Under the pieces are notes generated by a model, which made no database searches, was not told the origin of the DNA, and saw nothing but the letters and a program-made list of their open reading frames with translations. A program made the position numbers and the translations under genes. This document shows positions 20,704 to 30,195 of a stretch of DNA of 64,000 nt, piece by piece. Source of the stretch: an uncultured Actinomyces sp. (lineage in GTDB: Bacteria > Actinomycetota > Actinomycetes > Actinomycetales > Actinomycetaceae). Each line of letters opens with the position of its first letter. Within the stretch, counting starts at the first letter, position 1. The stretch is from positions 1 through 64,000 of the forward strand of contig CALEXZ010000030.1 in the NCBI GenBank assembly GCA_937926195.1. Reading direction: 5' to 3'.

Positions 20704-23421
20704 ATGTCGGCAACCCGGCCCGTCCGCCTGGCAGCGGCCGTGTCCCTCGCGCTCGCCGGACTCGTCCCCGCGTCCCTCATCAGTGCCCCCGCCCTGGCTG
20801 AGGGCGCGCCGCAGGCGCTCACCGCCGTGCAGCGTGACGCCGCCTCCGGTCCCGTCCAGGTCATCGAGCTCACCACCCCCGCCGGCGAGGCCACCGACGT
20901 CGCCCAGGCAGGCGGTGCCGGGGGCGCCGGCAGTGCGGGCGGCACCGACGGCGCCGACGAGCCCGAGCCGCAGCAGGCCCAGGTGCCCGCCACGACCAGC
21001 GGCGGCGCCGCCGTCCTTCCCGGTGCCGACGGTGCCCTCGCGGACGCGCTGGCCGCGCTCGTGGGCACCGTCGACCCGCAGGCCGACGCGGCCCTGCTCA
21101 CCGAGCCCCTCCAGGTCGACGGCTTCCTCGTCGCCGGTTTCACCTGGACCGGCTCCTCCACCCTGCCCCCGGGCACGCGGATCTACCTGCGCGTGCGCGA
21201 GAACGGGGAGTGGACCGACTGGTACCTCAACGAGGCCTCCGACGCCGGGCGCGACGACGCCGACCCCGCCACCGGCTCCTCCGGCACCGACGAGTTCGTT
21301 ACCGGTGGTGCCGACGCCGTCCAGGCAGCCGTCGTCGCCGGCGAGGGGGGCCTGCCCGCGGACCTCTCCCTCACCCTCGTCCCCGGTGAGCCCTCCGGCG
21401 AGCAGGTCCTCACCTCCGAGCAGCTCACGGTCGTCGACGCCGCGCCGACCGGCGTCGCCCAGGACGAGAGCCCCGCGGCCCCCGGCTCACCGTCCCCCCA
21501 GGAGCAGCCCGCCCCGGCCGGTACCGACACCGCGCCGACCGCCGAGCCCTCCGCCGTCGGCACCGAGCCGGGCGGAAGCGGCGCGCACGGCCCCACGGGG
21601 ACCTCCAGCGGCACCGGCGTCACCCGGGGGCTGCCGGCCCTGCTGGCCACCGCGACCACCGCCAACGGCCTGCCGGTGCCCGTGACCACCCGCTCCGAGT
21701 GGGGGGCGAGCGCCGCCTACCTCGACTGGGACCCCACCTACGTCAGCGCCAGCCACGTCGTCGTGCACCACACCGCCGGGACCAACGACTACTCCGAGGC
21801 CCAGGCGCCCGGGATCGTGCGGGGCATCTACTACTACCACGCGGTCACCCTGGGCTGGGGCGACATCGGCTACAACTTCCTCGTCGACAAGTACGGCAAC
21901 GTCTACGAGGGCCGCTACGGCACGCTCAGCGCCGCCGCCGGCACGATGGTCATCGGAGGGCACGCCTACGGCGCCAACACCGGCACGATGGGCATCTCCA
22001 TGATGGGCACCTACACCTCGGTGAGCCCCTCCGAGGCCCAGCTGCAGGCGGTCGGCAGGATCTCCGGCTGGTTCCTCGCCCGTTCCGGTGTCACCAGCGC
22101 CACGGAGTCGGCGAGCTTCACCATCCGCTCGACCGAGAAGTACACGGCGGGTCAGGTCGTCTCCCTGCCGCGTGTCCTGGCGCACCGCGACGTCGGCTAC
22201 ACCGCCTGCCCGGGCGACGTCGGCTACTCCCTCATGGGCAGGATCCGCACGATCGCCCAGTCCCAGATCGACGGCGGCGCAAGTGCCGGGCGGAGCTGGC
22301 AGCGCTCGGGCTCCTCCTGGAAGCTCGTCGAGGGCGGCAAGGCACTGACCGGCTGGCAGCAGGTGAGGGGCTCCTGGTACTACCTGGGCACCGACGGGAT
22401 CATGCGCACCGGCTGGCAGGCGGTGGGCGGCTCCTGGTACTACCTCACCACCTCCGGTGCGATGGCCACCGGCTGGCAGCAGGTCGGCGGGTTCTGGTAC
22501 TACCTCACGGCCTCGGGCGCGATGGCCACCGGCTGGCAGGCGGTGGGCGGCACCTGGTACTACCTGGAGCCCAGCGGTGCGATGGTCACCGGCTGGCAGC
22601 AGGTCGGCGGGTTCTGGTACTACCTCACGGCCTCGGGGGCGATGGCCACCGGCTGGCAGCAGGTCAACCGCGTCTGGTACTACCTCGCGGCCTCGGGCGT
22701 GGTGACGACCGGCTGGCAGGCGGTGGGCGGCACCTGGTACTACCTGGAGCCCAGCGGCGCCATGGTCACCGGGACGCGTCAGATCGACGGCGTGTGGAGC
22801 CGCTTCTCCGCCACCGGCGCCTGGTTGGGCTACGTGAACGAGGTCAGCGCCTCCGCGGGCACGACCACCGGCCTCACACCGGTCATGGCGGCGCCCAGCG
22901 GGTCGCGGGGGACGGTCATCAACAGGATGGTGAGCGCCTACCAGTCCTCCGGCCGCAGCTACCCGAGCCAGTCGCTCAGTGCCGGGGGCGCCAGCACCCT
23001 GTGGACCTTCGCCAGCATCGTCTACGACGAGGCCACGGCGGAGGGAGTGAGCCCCGAGCTGCTCTTCGTCCAGGTCATGAAGGAGACCGGCTGGCTCCAG
23101 TTCGGCGGTGACGTGAGCATCAGCCAGTTCAACTTCGGGGGGCTCGGAGCCACCGGCAACGGCAACCGGGGACTGAGCTTCACCGACGTGCGCACCGGGC
23201 TGCGCGCCCAGGTCCAGCACCTGCGCGCCTACGCCGACGCCTCCGTCACCACCGCGAGCCTCGCGCACCCGCTCGTCGACCCGCGCTTCGGCTACGTCCG
23301 CAAGGGCTCGGCGGCCTACGTCGAGCACCTGGGCATCCAGGAGAACCCCGCCGGGGCAGGCTGGGCGACGGCCAGTGGCTACGGCACGTCACTGGCGGAG
23401 ATGATGCGCCAGTACTTCTGA
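20704..23421 (+). CDS. Bifunctional amidase (PGRP) / glucosaminidase with choline-binding repeats
   Basis: A 905-residue secreted autolysin. A signal peptide ends near residue 33 (SAPALA/EG). A long N-terminal region carries Ala/Gly/Pro-rich linkers. A PGRP/amidase domain at ~325-515 has SEWGAS, zinc ligands in VVHHTAG (His355/His356) and LAHRDVGYTACPGD (His494, Cys502), as expected for N-acetylmuramoyl-L-alanine amidase. About eight GWQ(Q/A)VGG.WYYL repeats follow at ~540-713. The C-terminal ~750-905 resembles a beta-N-acetylglucosaminidase of the LytG type (VMKETGWLQFGGD, Glu794; then QFNFGGLGATGNG). ATG follows GGAAGGA. Its two catalytic domains around a choline-type anchor recall streptococcal autolysins. 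Confidence 0.88.
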   Translation: MSATRPVRLAAAVSLALAGLVPASLISAPALAEGAPQALTAVQRDAASGPVQVIELTTPAGEATDVAQAGGAGGAGSAGGTDGADEPEPQQAQVPATTSGGAAVLPGADGALADALAALVGTVDPQADAALLTEPLQVDGFLVAGFTWTGSSTLPPGTRIYLRVRENGEWTDWYLNEASDAGRDDADPATGSSGTDEFVTGGADAVQAAVVAGEGGLPADLSLTLVPGEPSGEQVLTSEQLTVVDAAPTGVAQDESPAAPGSPSPQEQPAPAGTDTAPTAEPSAVGTEPGGSGAHGPTGTSSGTGVTRGLPALLATATTANGLPVPVTTRSEWGASAAYLDWDPTYVSASHVVVHHTAGTNDYSEAQAPGIVRGIYYYHAVTLGWGDIGYNFLVDKYGNVYEGRYGTLSAAAGTMVIGGHAYGANTGTMGISMMGTYTSVSPSEAQLQAVGRISGWFLARSGVTSATESASFTIRSTEKYTAGQVVSLPRVLAHRDVGYTACPGDVGYSLMGRIRTIAQSQIDGGASAGRSWQRSGSSWKLVEGGKALTGWQQVRGSWYYLGTDGIMRTGWQAVGGSWYYLTTSGAMATGWQQVGGFWYYLTASGAMATGWQAVGGTWYYLEPSGAMVTGWQQVGGFWYYLTASGAMATGWQQVNRVWYYLAASGVVTTGWQAVGGTWYYLEPSGAMVTGTRQIDGVWSRFSATGAWLGYVNEVSASAGTTTGLTPVMAAPSGSRGTVINRMVSAYQSSGRSYPSQSLSAGGASTLWTFASIVYDEATAEGVSPELLFVQVMKETGWLQFGGDVSISQFNFGGLGATGNGNRGLSFTDVRTGLRAQVQHLRAYADASVTTASLAHPLVDPRFGYVRKGSAAYVEHLGIQENPAGAGWATASGYGTSLAEMMRQYF

Positions 23422-23476
23422 GCCTGCGCCCGGGCAGGCCCCGGCTGCGGCCCGTGGGGATGCCCGGGGCGCAGGC
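23422..23476 (+). terminator. Hairpin after the amidase/glucosaminidase gene
   Basis: Left arm GCCTGCGCCCGGGCA (23422-23436) pairs with TGCCCGGGGCGCAGGC (23461-23476), leaving one bulged G and a 24-base loop. It starts directly after the stop codon. No U-tract is visible. Confidence 0.6.
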
Positions 23477-23548
23477 GCGCGGACGGCTATCCTCAGCCTT
23501 ACCGCGGGGCGGACCGTCGCCGCCGCCGAGCACCGAGGGGGCGCCATC

Positions 23549-25375
23549 GTGGGCACGCGCACGCTGATCTACCTCCACCACGACCCGGCCGGTCGCGTCG
23601 AGGACTACATCCCCCTAGCCATCGACTCCATGCGGTCCTTCGTCGACCGCGTCCTCGTCGTCGTCAACGGCTCCCTCACCGACGATGCCCGGGACCGGCT
23701 CAACGGGGTCGCCGACGACGTCCTCGTGCGTGAGAACGAGGGGCTCGACGTCGGCGGCTACCTCGCGGGCCTGCGGTTCCTGGGCTGGGACACGGTCGCC
23801 TCCCTCGACGGCCTCGTCCTGGCCAACAACACCTTCTTCGCTCCCGTCGCCCCCTGGGAGAGCGTGCTCGCGGTGGCCGCCGCCCGCCCCCGGGCCTCCT
23901 TCTGGGGCCTGAGCGAGCACGCCGAGCTGCGCCCGCACCCCTTCCTGGCCCGGAGGATGATGCCCCGCCACCTCCAGTCCCACTTCCTCGTCGTGCGGCC
24001 CAGGCTCCTGAAGGACCCGGCCTTCCGCGAGTACTGGGAGACGATGCCGCCCATCACCTCCTACAACGACTCCGTGTGCCACCACGAGTCACGCTTCACC
24101 GGGCACTTCAACGCGCTGGGCCACAGCTCCTTCGCCGCCTTCCCCCTGGAGCGCTACCGCGGCGCCAACCCCTCGCTCGACGACGCCTGCGCCCTGCTGG
24201 CCGACGGCTGCCCCGCCCTTAAGCGCCGCCTGTTCTTCCACGACCCCCTCTACCTCGACCACCAGGGCGTGAGCACCCCCGCCGTCCTTGAGGCCGCCGT
24301 CGCCTCCGGCTACCCGCAGGACGTCCTGCTCGGCGGCCTCGTGCGCACGAGCGCCCCGCGCACGCTCGTCGTCAACGCGGGCCTCACCCACACGCTCAGC
24401 GGCGCGGCGCAGCCCTCCTGCCGGCCCGCGGTCCCGGTCGCGGCTCACGCGCTCGTGACCAGCGCCGAGGAGGCCGCGCGCGCCGTCGCCCGCCTGGCCG
24501 CCCTCGCCGACGTCGAGCACGCCGTCATCGCCTGCGCCGGCCCCGGTTCCCGCACCGCCCTGGAGGCGGGGCTCGCGGAGGCCCCCGACCTCGCCGCCCG
24601 CACCGAGGTGGTCAGCGCCTCCCACCCGCGCCTGGGCCCCCTCGCCTCCCTGCTCCTCGACGCCCCCGACCTGCTCGCGCGCGACGGGCTGCTGCTGCAC
24701 CTGGCCGTCGGTGAGGCCGTGCGCAGCCCCGACGACGACGCCCTCGCCGGCAGCGCCACCCGCCTGGCCGAGGCGGTCGGGCTCTTCGCGGACCATGCCT
24801 CGCTCGGCCTCGTGCTGCCCGTGCTGCCCGTCGTCGGCTCGCGCGCGCATGGACACGGCTGGACGGGCAGCCAGGCGCGGGCCCGCGCCCTCGCCAGGCG
24901 CCTGGGCATCGGCGTCCCCCTGGACGCCCACACCCCGCTCGCCGCCCACGGGCGTTCCTGCCTGCTGCGCCCGAGCCTGCTCGCGCCCCTGACCGCCCTG
25001 GGCCCCACCCTCGAGGACAACGGGGAGGACCCCCTCACCGGCGCGGCCCTTGACCGGCTCCTCGCGCCCGCCTGCCTCAGCGCGGGCCTGCACTGCCGCC
25101 AGGTCCTGGGGCCCGCCGACGTGCGTGCCTACGGCCTGCTGGAGGCCCGCTACCAGGAGCTCGCCACCCTCCTGCCCTCCTCACCTTTCGAGCAGGTGCC
25201 TCACCTGGCCGCCCGCTCGGGGCCGCAGGCCTCGCTCGGCGCCGTCGTGCGCCGGGGCCTGGAGCAGCGGGCCCCCGCCCTCGCCAAGGGCCTCACACCG
25301 GTCTACCGGGCCCTGGGCGCCGCCGTCGGCGGTCTGCGCGGCCGTCTTGCCGCCGTCCGAGGACGCCGCCGCTGA
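23549..25375 (+). CDS. Rhamnan synthesis F (RgpF)-like glycosyltransferase
   Basis: A 608-residue protein. Its first ~290 residues match the rhamnan-synthesis protein F family: IYLHHDPAGRVEDYIPLAIDS, VVVNGSL, VRENEGLDVGGYLAGL and MMPRHLQSHFLVVRP. The second half (~300-608) is Ala/Leu-rich and diverges from the longer paralogue at 26312. RgpF-type proteins act in building rhamnose polysaccharides in streptococci. GTG at 23549 follows GAGGGGG. A TATCCT box at 23488-23493 may be its promoter. It heads the run of genes through Wzt at 31443. Confidence 0.8.
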   Translation: MGTRTLIYLHHDPAGRVEDYIPLAIDSMRSFVDRVLVVVNGSLTDDARDRLNGVADDVLVRENEGLDVGGYLAGLRFLGWDTVASLDGLVLANNTFFAPVAPWESVLAVAAARPRASFWGLSEHAELRPHPFLARRMMPRHLQSHFLVVRPRLLKDPAFREYWETMPPITSYNDSVCHHESRFTGHFNALGHSSFAAFPLERYRGANPSLDDACALLADGCPALKRRLFFHDPLYLDHQGVSTPAVLEAAVASGYPQDVLLGGLVRTSAPRTLVVNAGLTHTLSGAAQPSCRPAVPVAAHALVTSAEEAARAVARLAALADVEHAVIACAGPGSRTALEAGLAEAPDLAARTEVVSASHPRLGPLASLLLDAPDLLARDGLLLHLAVGEAVRSPDDDALAGSATRLAEAVGLFADHASLGLVLPVLPVVGSRAHGHGWTGSQARARALARRLGIGVPLDAHTPLAAHGRSCLLRPSLLAPLTALGPTLEDNGEDPLTGAALDRLLAPACLSAGLHCRQVLGPADVRAYGLLEARYQELATLLPSSPFEQVPHLAARSGPQASLGAVVRRGLEQRAPALAKGLTPVYRALGAAVGGLRGRLAAVRGRRR

Positions 25376-25399
25376 TCCTGACTGCTACGATCCTGCGAT

Positions 25400-26242
25400 A
25401 TGGGTAAGACGATTCTCGTCACTGGTGCTGGTGGCTACATCGGGCGGCACGTGGTGCGCGCCCTTCTCGACCGTGGCCTCGGCGTGACGGCCCTCGACCT
25501 GCGCCTCGACGGCGTCGACGAGCGTGCCCAGCGGCTCCAGCTCGACCTGTTCTCCGGTGACGCGGACCTCTTCGACCAGATGGGGCGCCCGGACGTCGTG
25601 CTCCACATGGCCTGGCGCGACGGCTTCAAGCACAGCTCGTCGGCCCACATCGACGACCTCGCCAAGCACTACCACCTCATCGAGAACCTGTACGCCGCGG
25701 GCCTCAAGCAGCTCGCCGTCATGGGCACCATGCACGAGGTCGGCTACTGGGAGGGGGCGATCCAGGAGGACACCCCCTGCTCCCCGGCCTCCCTGTACGG
25801 CATCGCCAAGAACGCGCTGCGCGAGACCTCCACCCTCGCCGCCCAGCAGCACGACGCCGTCCTCCAGTGGATCCGCGCCTACTACATCGTCGGCGACGAC
25901 AAGTTCGGCTCCTCCATCTTCTCCAAGCTCCTCGCCGCCGCCGAGGAGGGCAAGAAGACCTTCCCCTTCACCACCGGCAAAAACAAGTACGACTTCATCT
26001 CCGTGGACGCCCTGGCCGCGCAGATCGCCGCGATCGTCGACCAGGACGCCGTCACCGGCGTCATCAACGCCTGCACCGGCGAGCCGATGAGCCTCTCCGA
26101 GCGCGTCGAGGCCTACATCCGCGACAACGGCCTGGACATCACGCTTGAGTACGGTGCCTTCCCCGACCGCCCCTACGACTCCCCGGGTGTGTGGGGCGAC
26201 CCCACGAAGGTGCGTTCCGTCCTCGACGCCGACGCCCGCTGA
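25400..26242 (+). CDS. NAD(P)-dependent sugar epimerase/dehydratase-like SDR
   Basis: A 280-residue extended SDR. The Rossmann motif is VTGAGGYIGRHVV. The catalytic Tyr-x3-Lys is in SLYGIAKNALRE. An acid-rich substrate region follows. It lies between two rgpF-like genes, so a role in making or modifying a nucleotide-activated deoxysugar is likely. It is shorter than RmlB-type dehydratases and could be a 4-keto reductase or epimerase. It is not RmlD, which is present elsewhere as a fusion. TACGAT lies eight bases before the ATG, so the message may be nearly leaderless. Confidence 0.72.
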   Translation: MGKTILVTGAGGYIGRHVVRALLDRGLGVTALDLRLDGVDERAQRLQLDLFSGDADLFDQMGRPDVVLHMAWRDGFKHSSSAHIDDLAKHYHLIENLYAAGLKQLAVMGTMHEVGYWEGAIQEDTPCSPASLYGIAKNALRETSTLAAQQHDAVLQWIRAYYIVGDDKFGSSIFSKLLAAAEEGKKTFPFTTGKNKYDFISVDALAAQIAAIVDQDAVTGVINACTGEPMSLSERVEAYIRDNGLDITLEYGAFPDRPYDSPGVWGDPTKVRSVLDADAR

Positions 26243-26311
26243 CCGGGTGCCCTCGCGCCCACGCACCGCCATATCTGACGCTCGCCGGACGAGCGCGAAG
26301 GGACCTGCTTC

Positions 26312-28198
26312 ATGATCCTCGGTGACTCGCCGACGCGACTCGGCATCTTCTTCTTCTTCGACGCCGACGGCGTTGCCGACAGGTACGTCGAGGTGCTGCT
26401 CGAGGACCTGCTGCACAGCCTCAGCGAGCTCGTCATCGTCGCCAACGGCCACCTGACGGCCAAGAGCCACGCGCGCCTCACCGAGCTCGCCGACAAGGTC
26501 ATCGTCCGGGAGAACACGGGTCTGGACGTGTGGGCGTACAAGACGGCGATGGACTCCTACGGCTGGGAGCGTCTGGCCGAGTTCGACGAGATCGTCCTGC
26601 TCAACTCGACGATCATGGGGCCGGTGCACCCCTTCGCCGAGATGTTCGACGACATGGCCGGACGGGACCTCGACTTCTGGGGGCCCACCTGGTTCCACGA
26701 GGTCCGCGACAGCAACTACGGCTCCAGCACCTACGGCTACATCCCGCGCCACCTCCAGTCCCACTTCCACGTCTACCGCCGCTCCCTCGTCACCAGTGAG
26801 GCCTTCCAGTCCTACTGGGACGAGATGCCCGAGATCGACGACTACATCAGCTCCGTCGGCTACCACGAGATCGCCTTCACCAAGCGCTTCGAGGACCTCG
26901 GCTTCACCAGCGGCGCCTACATCGACACCGAGGACCTTGAGGGCGTCACCTACCAGCCCATCATCTTCAGCCCCAAGCGGCTCATCGCGGACAAGCGCTG
27001 CCCGATCTTCAAGCGGCGCTCCTTCTTCCACGACTACGAGGACGTCCTCGACCAGACGGTCGGCAACGCCGCCCTCGACCTGTACGAGTACCTGCGCGAC
27101 GAGACGGACTACGACACCGACCTCATCTGGGAGAACCTCCTGCGCACCGTCGAGCTCGCGGACCTCGTGAGGAACCTCCAGCTCACCTACGTGCTGCCCA
27201 CCCGGTCCGTCGACGTCGAGCCCGTCGGCACCATGCGCACCGCCCTGGTCATGCACGTGCACTACATGGAGCTGCTCGACCAGCTCCTCGGCTACGCCGC
27301 CTCCATGCCCGCCAGCGCCGACCTCATCATCACCGTCGGCTCCGAGGACAAGAAGCGCTACGTCGAGCAGGCGACCGCCGACCTCGGCCGCACCGTCATC
27401 GTCCAGCTCGTCAAGAACCGCGGCCGTGACGTCGCGGCCCTGCTCGTCGGTGCCCGCGACCTCGTCCTGGGCTACGAGCTCGTGTGCTTCATCCACGACA
27501 AGAAGGTCACCCAGATCCGGCCGGGCACGGTCGGGGAGGGCTTCGCCCTCAAGTGCTACGAGAACGTCCTGCCGACCGCGGACTTCGTGGCCAACGTCAT
27601 CGCGACCTTCGAGCGCGAGCCCCGGCTCGGCCTGCTCACTCCCGCCCCGCCCAACCACGCGGACTACTTCCCGATCTACTCCTACGCCTGGGGGCCGAAC
27701 CTGGAGCGCACGCAGAAGCTCCTCAAGGACGTGGGCGCCCAGGTCCCCGTGTCGGGGGAGAAGGAGGTCGTCGCACCCCTGGGCTCGACCTTCTGGTTCC
27801 GCCCGGCGGCCGTGCGACGGCTCTTCGAGCTCGGCTGGGACTGGGAGGACTTCCCGCCCGAGCCCCTGGGTGAGGACGGCACGATCTCCCACGCCATCGA
27901 GCGCTCCTACAGCTACGTCGCCCAGGACGCCGGCTACTTCAGCGGCTGGCTCTTCGCCGACCGCTTCGCCCGCATCGAGCTGACAAACCTCAGCTTCTAC
28001 ACCCGCGAGCTCACCACCGCCATGGCCAGCCACTGGAAGGCCGACCGTGAGCGCGAGATGGTGAGCACCGCACGCGGCGCCGGGACCGTGCGCCAGGCCA
28101 TCAAGGCCAAGGTCGCCCAGGCGCTGCCCGGTGTCATCCGCCCTGCCGCGCGCGTGGCCTGGCGGTCCCTGCGGCGCGTGCGAAGGATGGTCCGATGA
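26312..28198 (+). CDS. rgpF: Rhamnan synthesis F (RgpF) family glycosyltransferase
   Basis: A 628-residue protein typical of RgpF over its full length. The N-terminal domain has VIVANGHLT, VIVRENTGLDVWAYKTAM, LLNSTIMGPVHPF and IPRHLQSHFHVYRRSLV. A second domain starts near residue 300 with ALVMHVHYMELL, KNRGRDVAALLVG and CFIHDKKVTQ. A basic C-terminus (RRVRRMVR) could bind the membrane. In streptococci RgpF acts with RgpA/B and an ABC exporter to make the rhamnan chain; here Wzm and Wzt lie just downstream. The ATG overlaps nothing upstream, but its stop overlaps the acyltransferase start by four bases. Confidence 0.88.
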   Translation: MILGDSPTRLGIFFFFDADGVADRYVEVLLEDLLHSLSELVIVANGHLTAKSHARLTELADKVIVRENTGLDVWAYKTAMDSYGWERLAEFDEIVLLNSTIMGPVHPFAEMFDDMAGRDLDFWGPTWFHEVRDSNYGSSTYGYIPRHLQSHFHVYRRSLVTSEAFQSYWDEMPEIDDYISSVGYHEIAFTKRFEDLGFTSGAYIDTEDLEGVTYQPIIFSPKRLIADKRCPIFKRRSFFHDYEDVLDQTVGNAALDLYEYLRDETDYDTDLIWENLLRTVELADLVRNLQLTYVLPTRSVDVEPVGTMRTALVMHVHYMELLDQLLGYAASMPASADLIITVGSEDKKRYVEQATADLGRTVIVQLVKNRGRDVAALLVGARDLVLGYELVCFIHDKKVTQIRPGTVGEGFALKCYENVLPTADFVANVIATFEREPRLGLLTPAPPNHADYFPIYSYAWGPNLERTQKLLKDVGAQVPVSGEKEVVAPLGSTFWFRPAAVRRLFELGWDWEDFPPEPLGEDGTISHAIERSYSYVAQDAGYFSGWLFADRFARIELTNLSFYTRELTTAMASHWKADREREMVSTARGAGTVRQAIKAKVAQALPGVIRPAARVAWRSLRRVRRMVR

Positions 28199-29337
28199 GC
28201 CCGTCCGTCACGGTCCGCAGCGAGCCGGTGGCACCGACACGTCGACGGCGGCGCATCTTCTACCTCGACCTCGTCCGTGCCCTGGCCACGGCCCTCATCG
28301 TCCTCACGCACTTCAACAACCCGTTCCTCACCGACGGGCGCTACCTGCTGACGAACCAGCCCTTCGGCATCTACGTCGGTGCCGTGGGCGTGTCCCTCTT
28401 CCTCATCGTCTCGGGCGCCTCGCTCGCCGTGACCTACAAGGGGGACTTCAGCCTGAGGACCTTCTACTGGAAGCGCTTCAAGGGCATCTACCCGATGTTC
28501 TGGACCGCCTGGGTCCTGGGGACCCTGTACTTCTTCGTCGACATGGACGGCAACCCGCTCAACGCGGCACCCGCCCGGTCGATCATCTGGACCGTCCTGG
28601 GGATCGACGGCCTCGTCGCGAACTTCGGGGTGCGCACCGCCTACCTCCTGGGCGAGTGGTTCCTCGGCTTCATCATCCTCTTCTACGTCGTCTTCCCGGT
28701 CCTGCTCAGGCTCATCGAGCGCTTCCCCAAGGCGACGGCCGCCGGGCTCCTGGCCCTCTACGCGGCGAGCCTGTGGCTCCTGCGTGACGGGCAGGCGGCC
28801 TTCCCTCCCTCGGTCGTGCTCACGGTCCGTCTGCCCGAGCTCGCCTTCGGCATCTACGTCATCCGCTACGTGCGGCGCGTGCCGGCGCTCGTGGCGGTAC
28901 CGGCCGCCGGGGTCCTCGTCGTCACCGGGCTGCTGCCGACCCAGATCCCCGAGGACGTGGCCACCACCCTCGTCGGCATCGCCTGCTTCCTCATCCTCGT
29001 GGTCCTTGCCCCGTGGGTGGAGATCGGACCCGCGCGCGAGGCGGTCGCGCTCGTGTCGAAGTACTCCTACCCGGTGTTCCTCGTGCACCACGTCATCATC
29101 TACAAGCTGTTCTTCTACTCCGGCCTGGACTACGGCAGCTACGCCCCGATCCAGCTGGTCACCCTGTTCGGCGTCGTGTGCGTCCTCACCCTCGCGCTCG
29201 CCGTCGCTCTTGACTGGCTGACGTCCCGGGTGGTCGCCCTGACCGCCCGCGCCTTCGAGGGACAGTGGTGGCGTCCTGCGGGACGTGTGAATGAGCTCGA
29301 CCAGACGACGGAACGGAGACGCGATGCTGCCCGGTAG
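28195..29337 (+). CDS. Membrane acyltransferase (acyltransferase 3 family)
   Basis: A 380-residue integral membrane protein with about ten hydrophobic segments. The N-terminal LDLVRALATALIVLTHF carries the Arg and His spaced as in OafA-type acyltransferases, which move acetyl or similar groups onto sugars from the cytosolic side. It overlaps the upstream rgpF stop (ATGA) and overlaps the permease start downstream by 14 bases, so it is part of the same operon. It likely O-acetylates the rhamnose polymer or its precursor. A second, unrelated-position acyltransferase lies at 46419. Confidence 0.83.
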   Translation: MSPSVTVRSEPVAPTRRRRRIFYLDLVRALATALIVLTHFNNPFLTDGRYLLTNQPFGIYVGAVGVSLFLIVSGASLAVTYKGDFSLRTFYWKRFKGIYPMFWTAWVLGTLYFFVDMDGNPLNAAPARSIIWTVLGIDGLVANFGVRTAYLLGEWFLGFIILFYVVFPVLLRLIERFPKATAAGLLALYAASLWLLRDGQAAFPPSVVLTVRLPELAFGIYVIRYVRRVPALVAVPAAGVLVVTGLLPTQIPEDVATTLVGIACFLILVVLAPWVEIGPAREAVALVSKYSYPVFLVHHVIIYKLFFYSGLDYGSYAPIQLVTLFGVVCVLTLALAVALDWLTSRVVALTARAFEGQWWRPAGRVNELDQTTERRRDAAR

Positions 29338-30193
29338 GCCCCTCGACGCGGAGGAGAACCCCCGCCGCGTCCTCGACCTCACGCTCAGGCTGACCCAGCG
29401 CTCGGTGTCCTCGGAGTTCAAGGGGACCGCCCTGGGGCGCCTGTGGTCCTTCATCAACCCGCTGGCGACCGTCGCCGTCTTCGCCCTCATCTTCGGCGTC
29501 GTCTTCCGCGGCAGCGTCGAGCCCGGCAGGTACTCCGGCATCGACTCCTTCGCGCTGTGGATCGGGATCGGCGTCATCTGCTGGAACTTCCTGTCGGCGG
29601 GCGTCATCAACGGCATGAACTCCCTCGTCAGCAACGCGGGGCTGCTCACGAAGGTCTACTTCCCTCGGCAGGTGCTCGTGTACTCGGCCGTGGGGGCACT
29701 CGTCGTCGACTTCCTCTTCGAGCTCGTCGTCCTCACCGGGATCTCGCTGCTCGCCGGCGGGGCGAGGGTGCTGCTCATGCTTCCGGTGCTGCTCGTCGTC
29801 ACGGCGCTGACCGCCCTGTTCTCTACCGGGCTGGGGATGGTCCTGGCGATCGCGACCGTCTACTTCCGGGACATCAGCCACCTGTGGCAGATCTTCAACC
29901 AGGTGTGGATGTACGCCTCCGGCGTCGTCTTCTCCCTGGCCATGCTGGACCAGGTCCAGAACCAGCTCTTCGACATGGGCTGGCAGCTCAACGGCAGGCC
30001 GATCCCCATCACGACGATCTTCCGCCTCAACCCCGCGGAGACCTTCCTTGAGGCCTTCCGTTCGTGCCTGTACGACTTCGCCGTGCCCTCCCCGGGAGTG
30101 AGCCTGGCCTGCGTCGCCTGGGGCGTCGGGATGTTCCTCTTCGGCCGCCTCATCTTCCGGCGCTACTCCGCCCGCATCGTCGAGGAGCTCTGA
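29324..30193 (+). CDS. wzm: ABC polysaccharide exporter permease
   Basis: A 289-residue ABC-2 type permease with about six membrane segments. It begins with the amphipathic pre-TM1 segment and KGTALGRLWSFINPLATV seen in Wzm/TagG proteins, and ends RRYSARIVEEL. I chose ATG at 29324 because GGAGACG lies just upstream; ATG at 29291 has no ribosome site. The ATP-binding partner starts two bases after its stop. Together they flip a finished lipid-linked glycan across the membrane. Confidence 0.9.
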   Translation: MLPGRPLDAEENPRRVLDLTLRLTQRSVSSEFKGTALGRLWSFINPLATVAVFALIFGVVFRGSVEPGRYSGIDSFALWIGIGVICWNFLSAGVINGMNSLVSNAGLLTKVYFPRQVLVYSAVGALVVDFLFELVVLTGISLLAGGARVLLMLPVLLVVTALTALFSTGLGMVLAIATVYFRDISHLWQIFNQVWMYASGVVFSLAMLDQVQNQLFDMGWQLNGRPIPITTIFRLNPAETFLEAFRSCLYDFAVPSPGVSLACVAWGVGMFLFGRLIFRRYSARIVEEL

Positions 30194-30195
30194 CC

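Noticed and set aside
25385..28033. An 882-codon open frame on the minus strand opposite the SDR and RgpF genes
   Set aside because: It is a mirror frame of high-GC coding sequence: rich in Val/Gly/Asp/Glu, no domain motifs, no ribosome site, while the plus-strand genes have clear family signatures.
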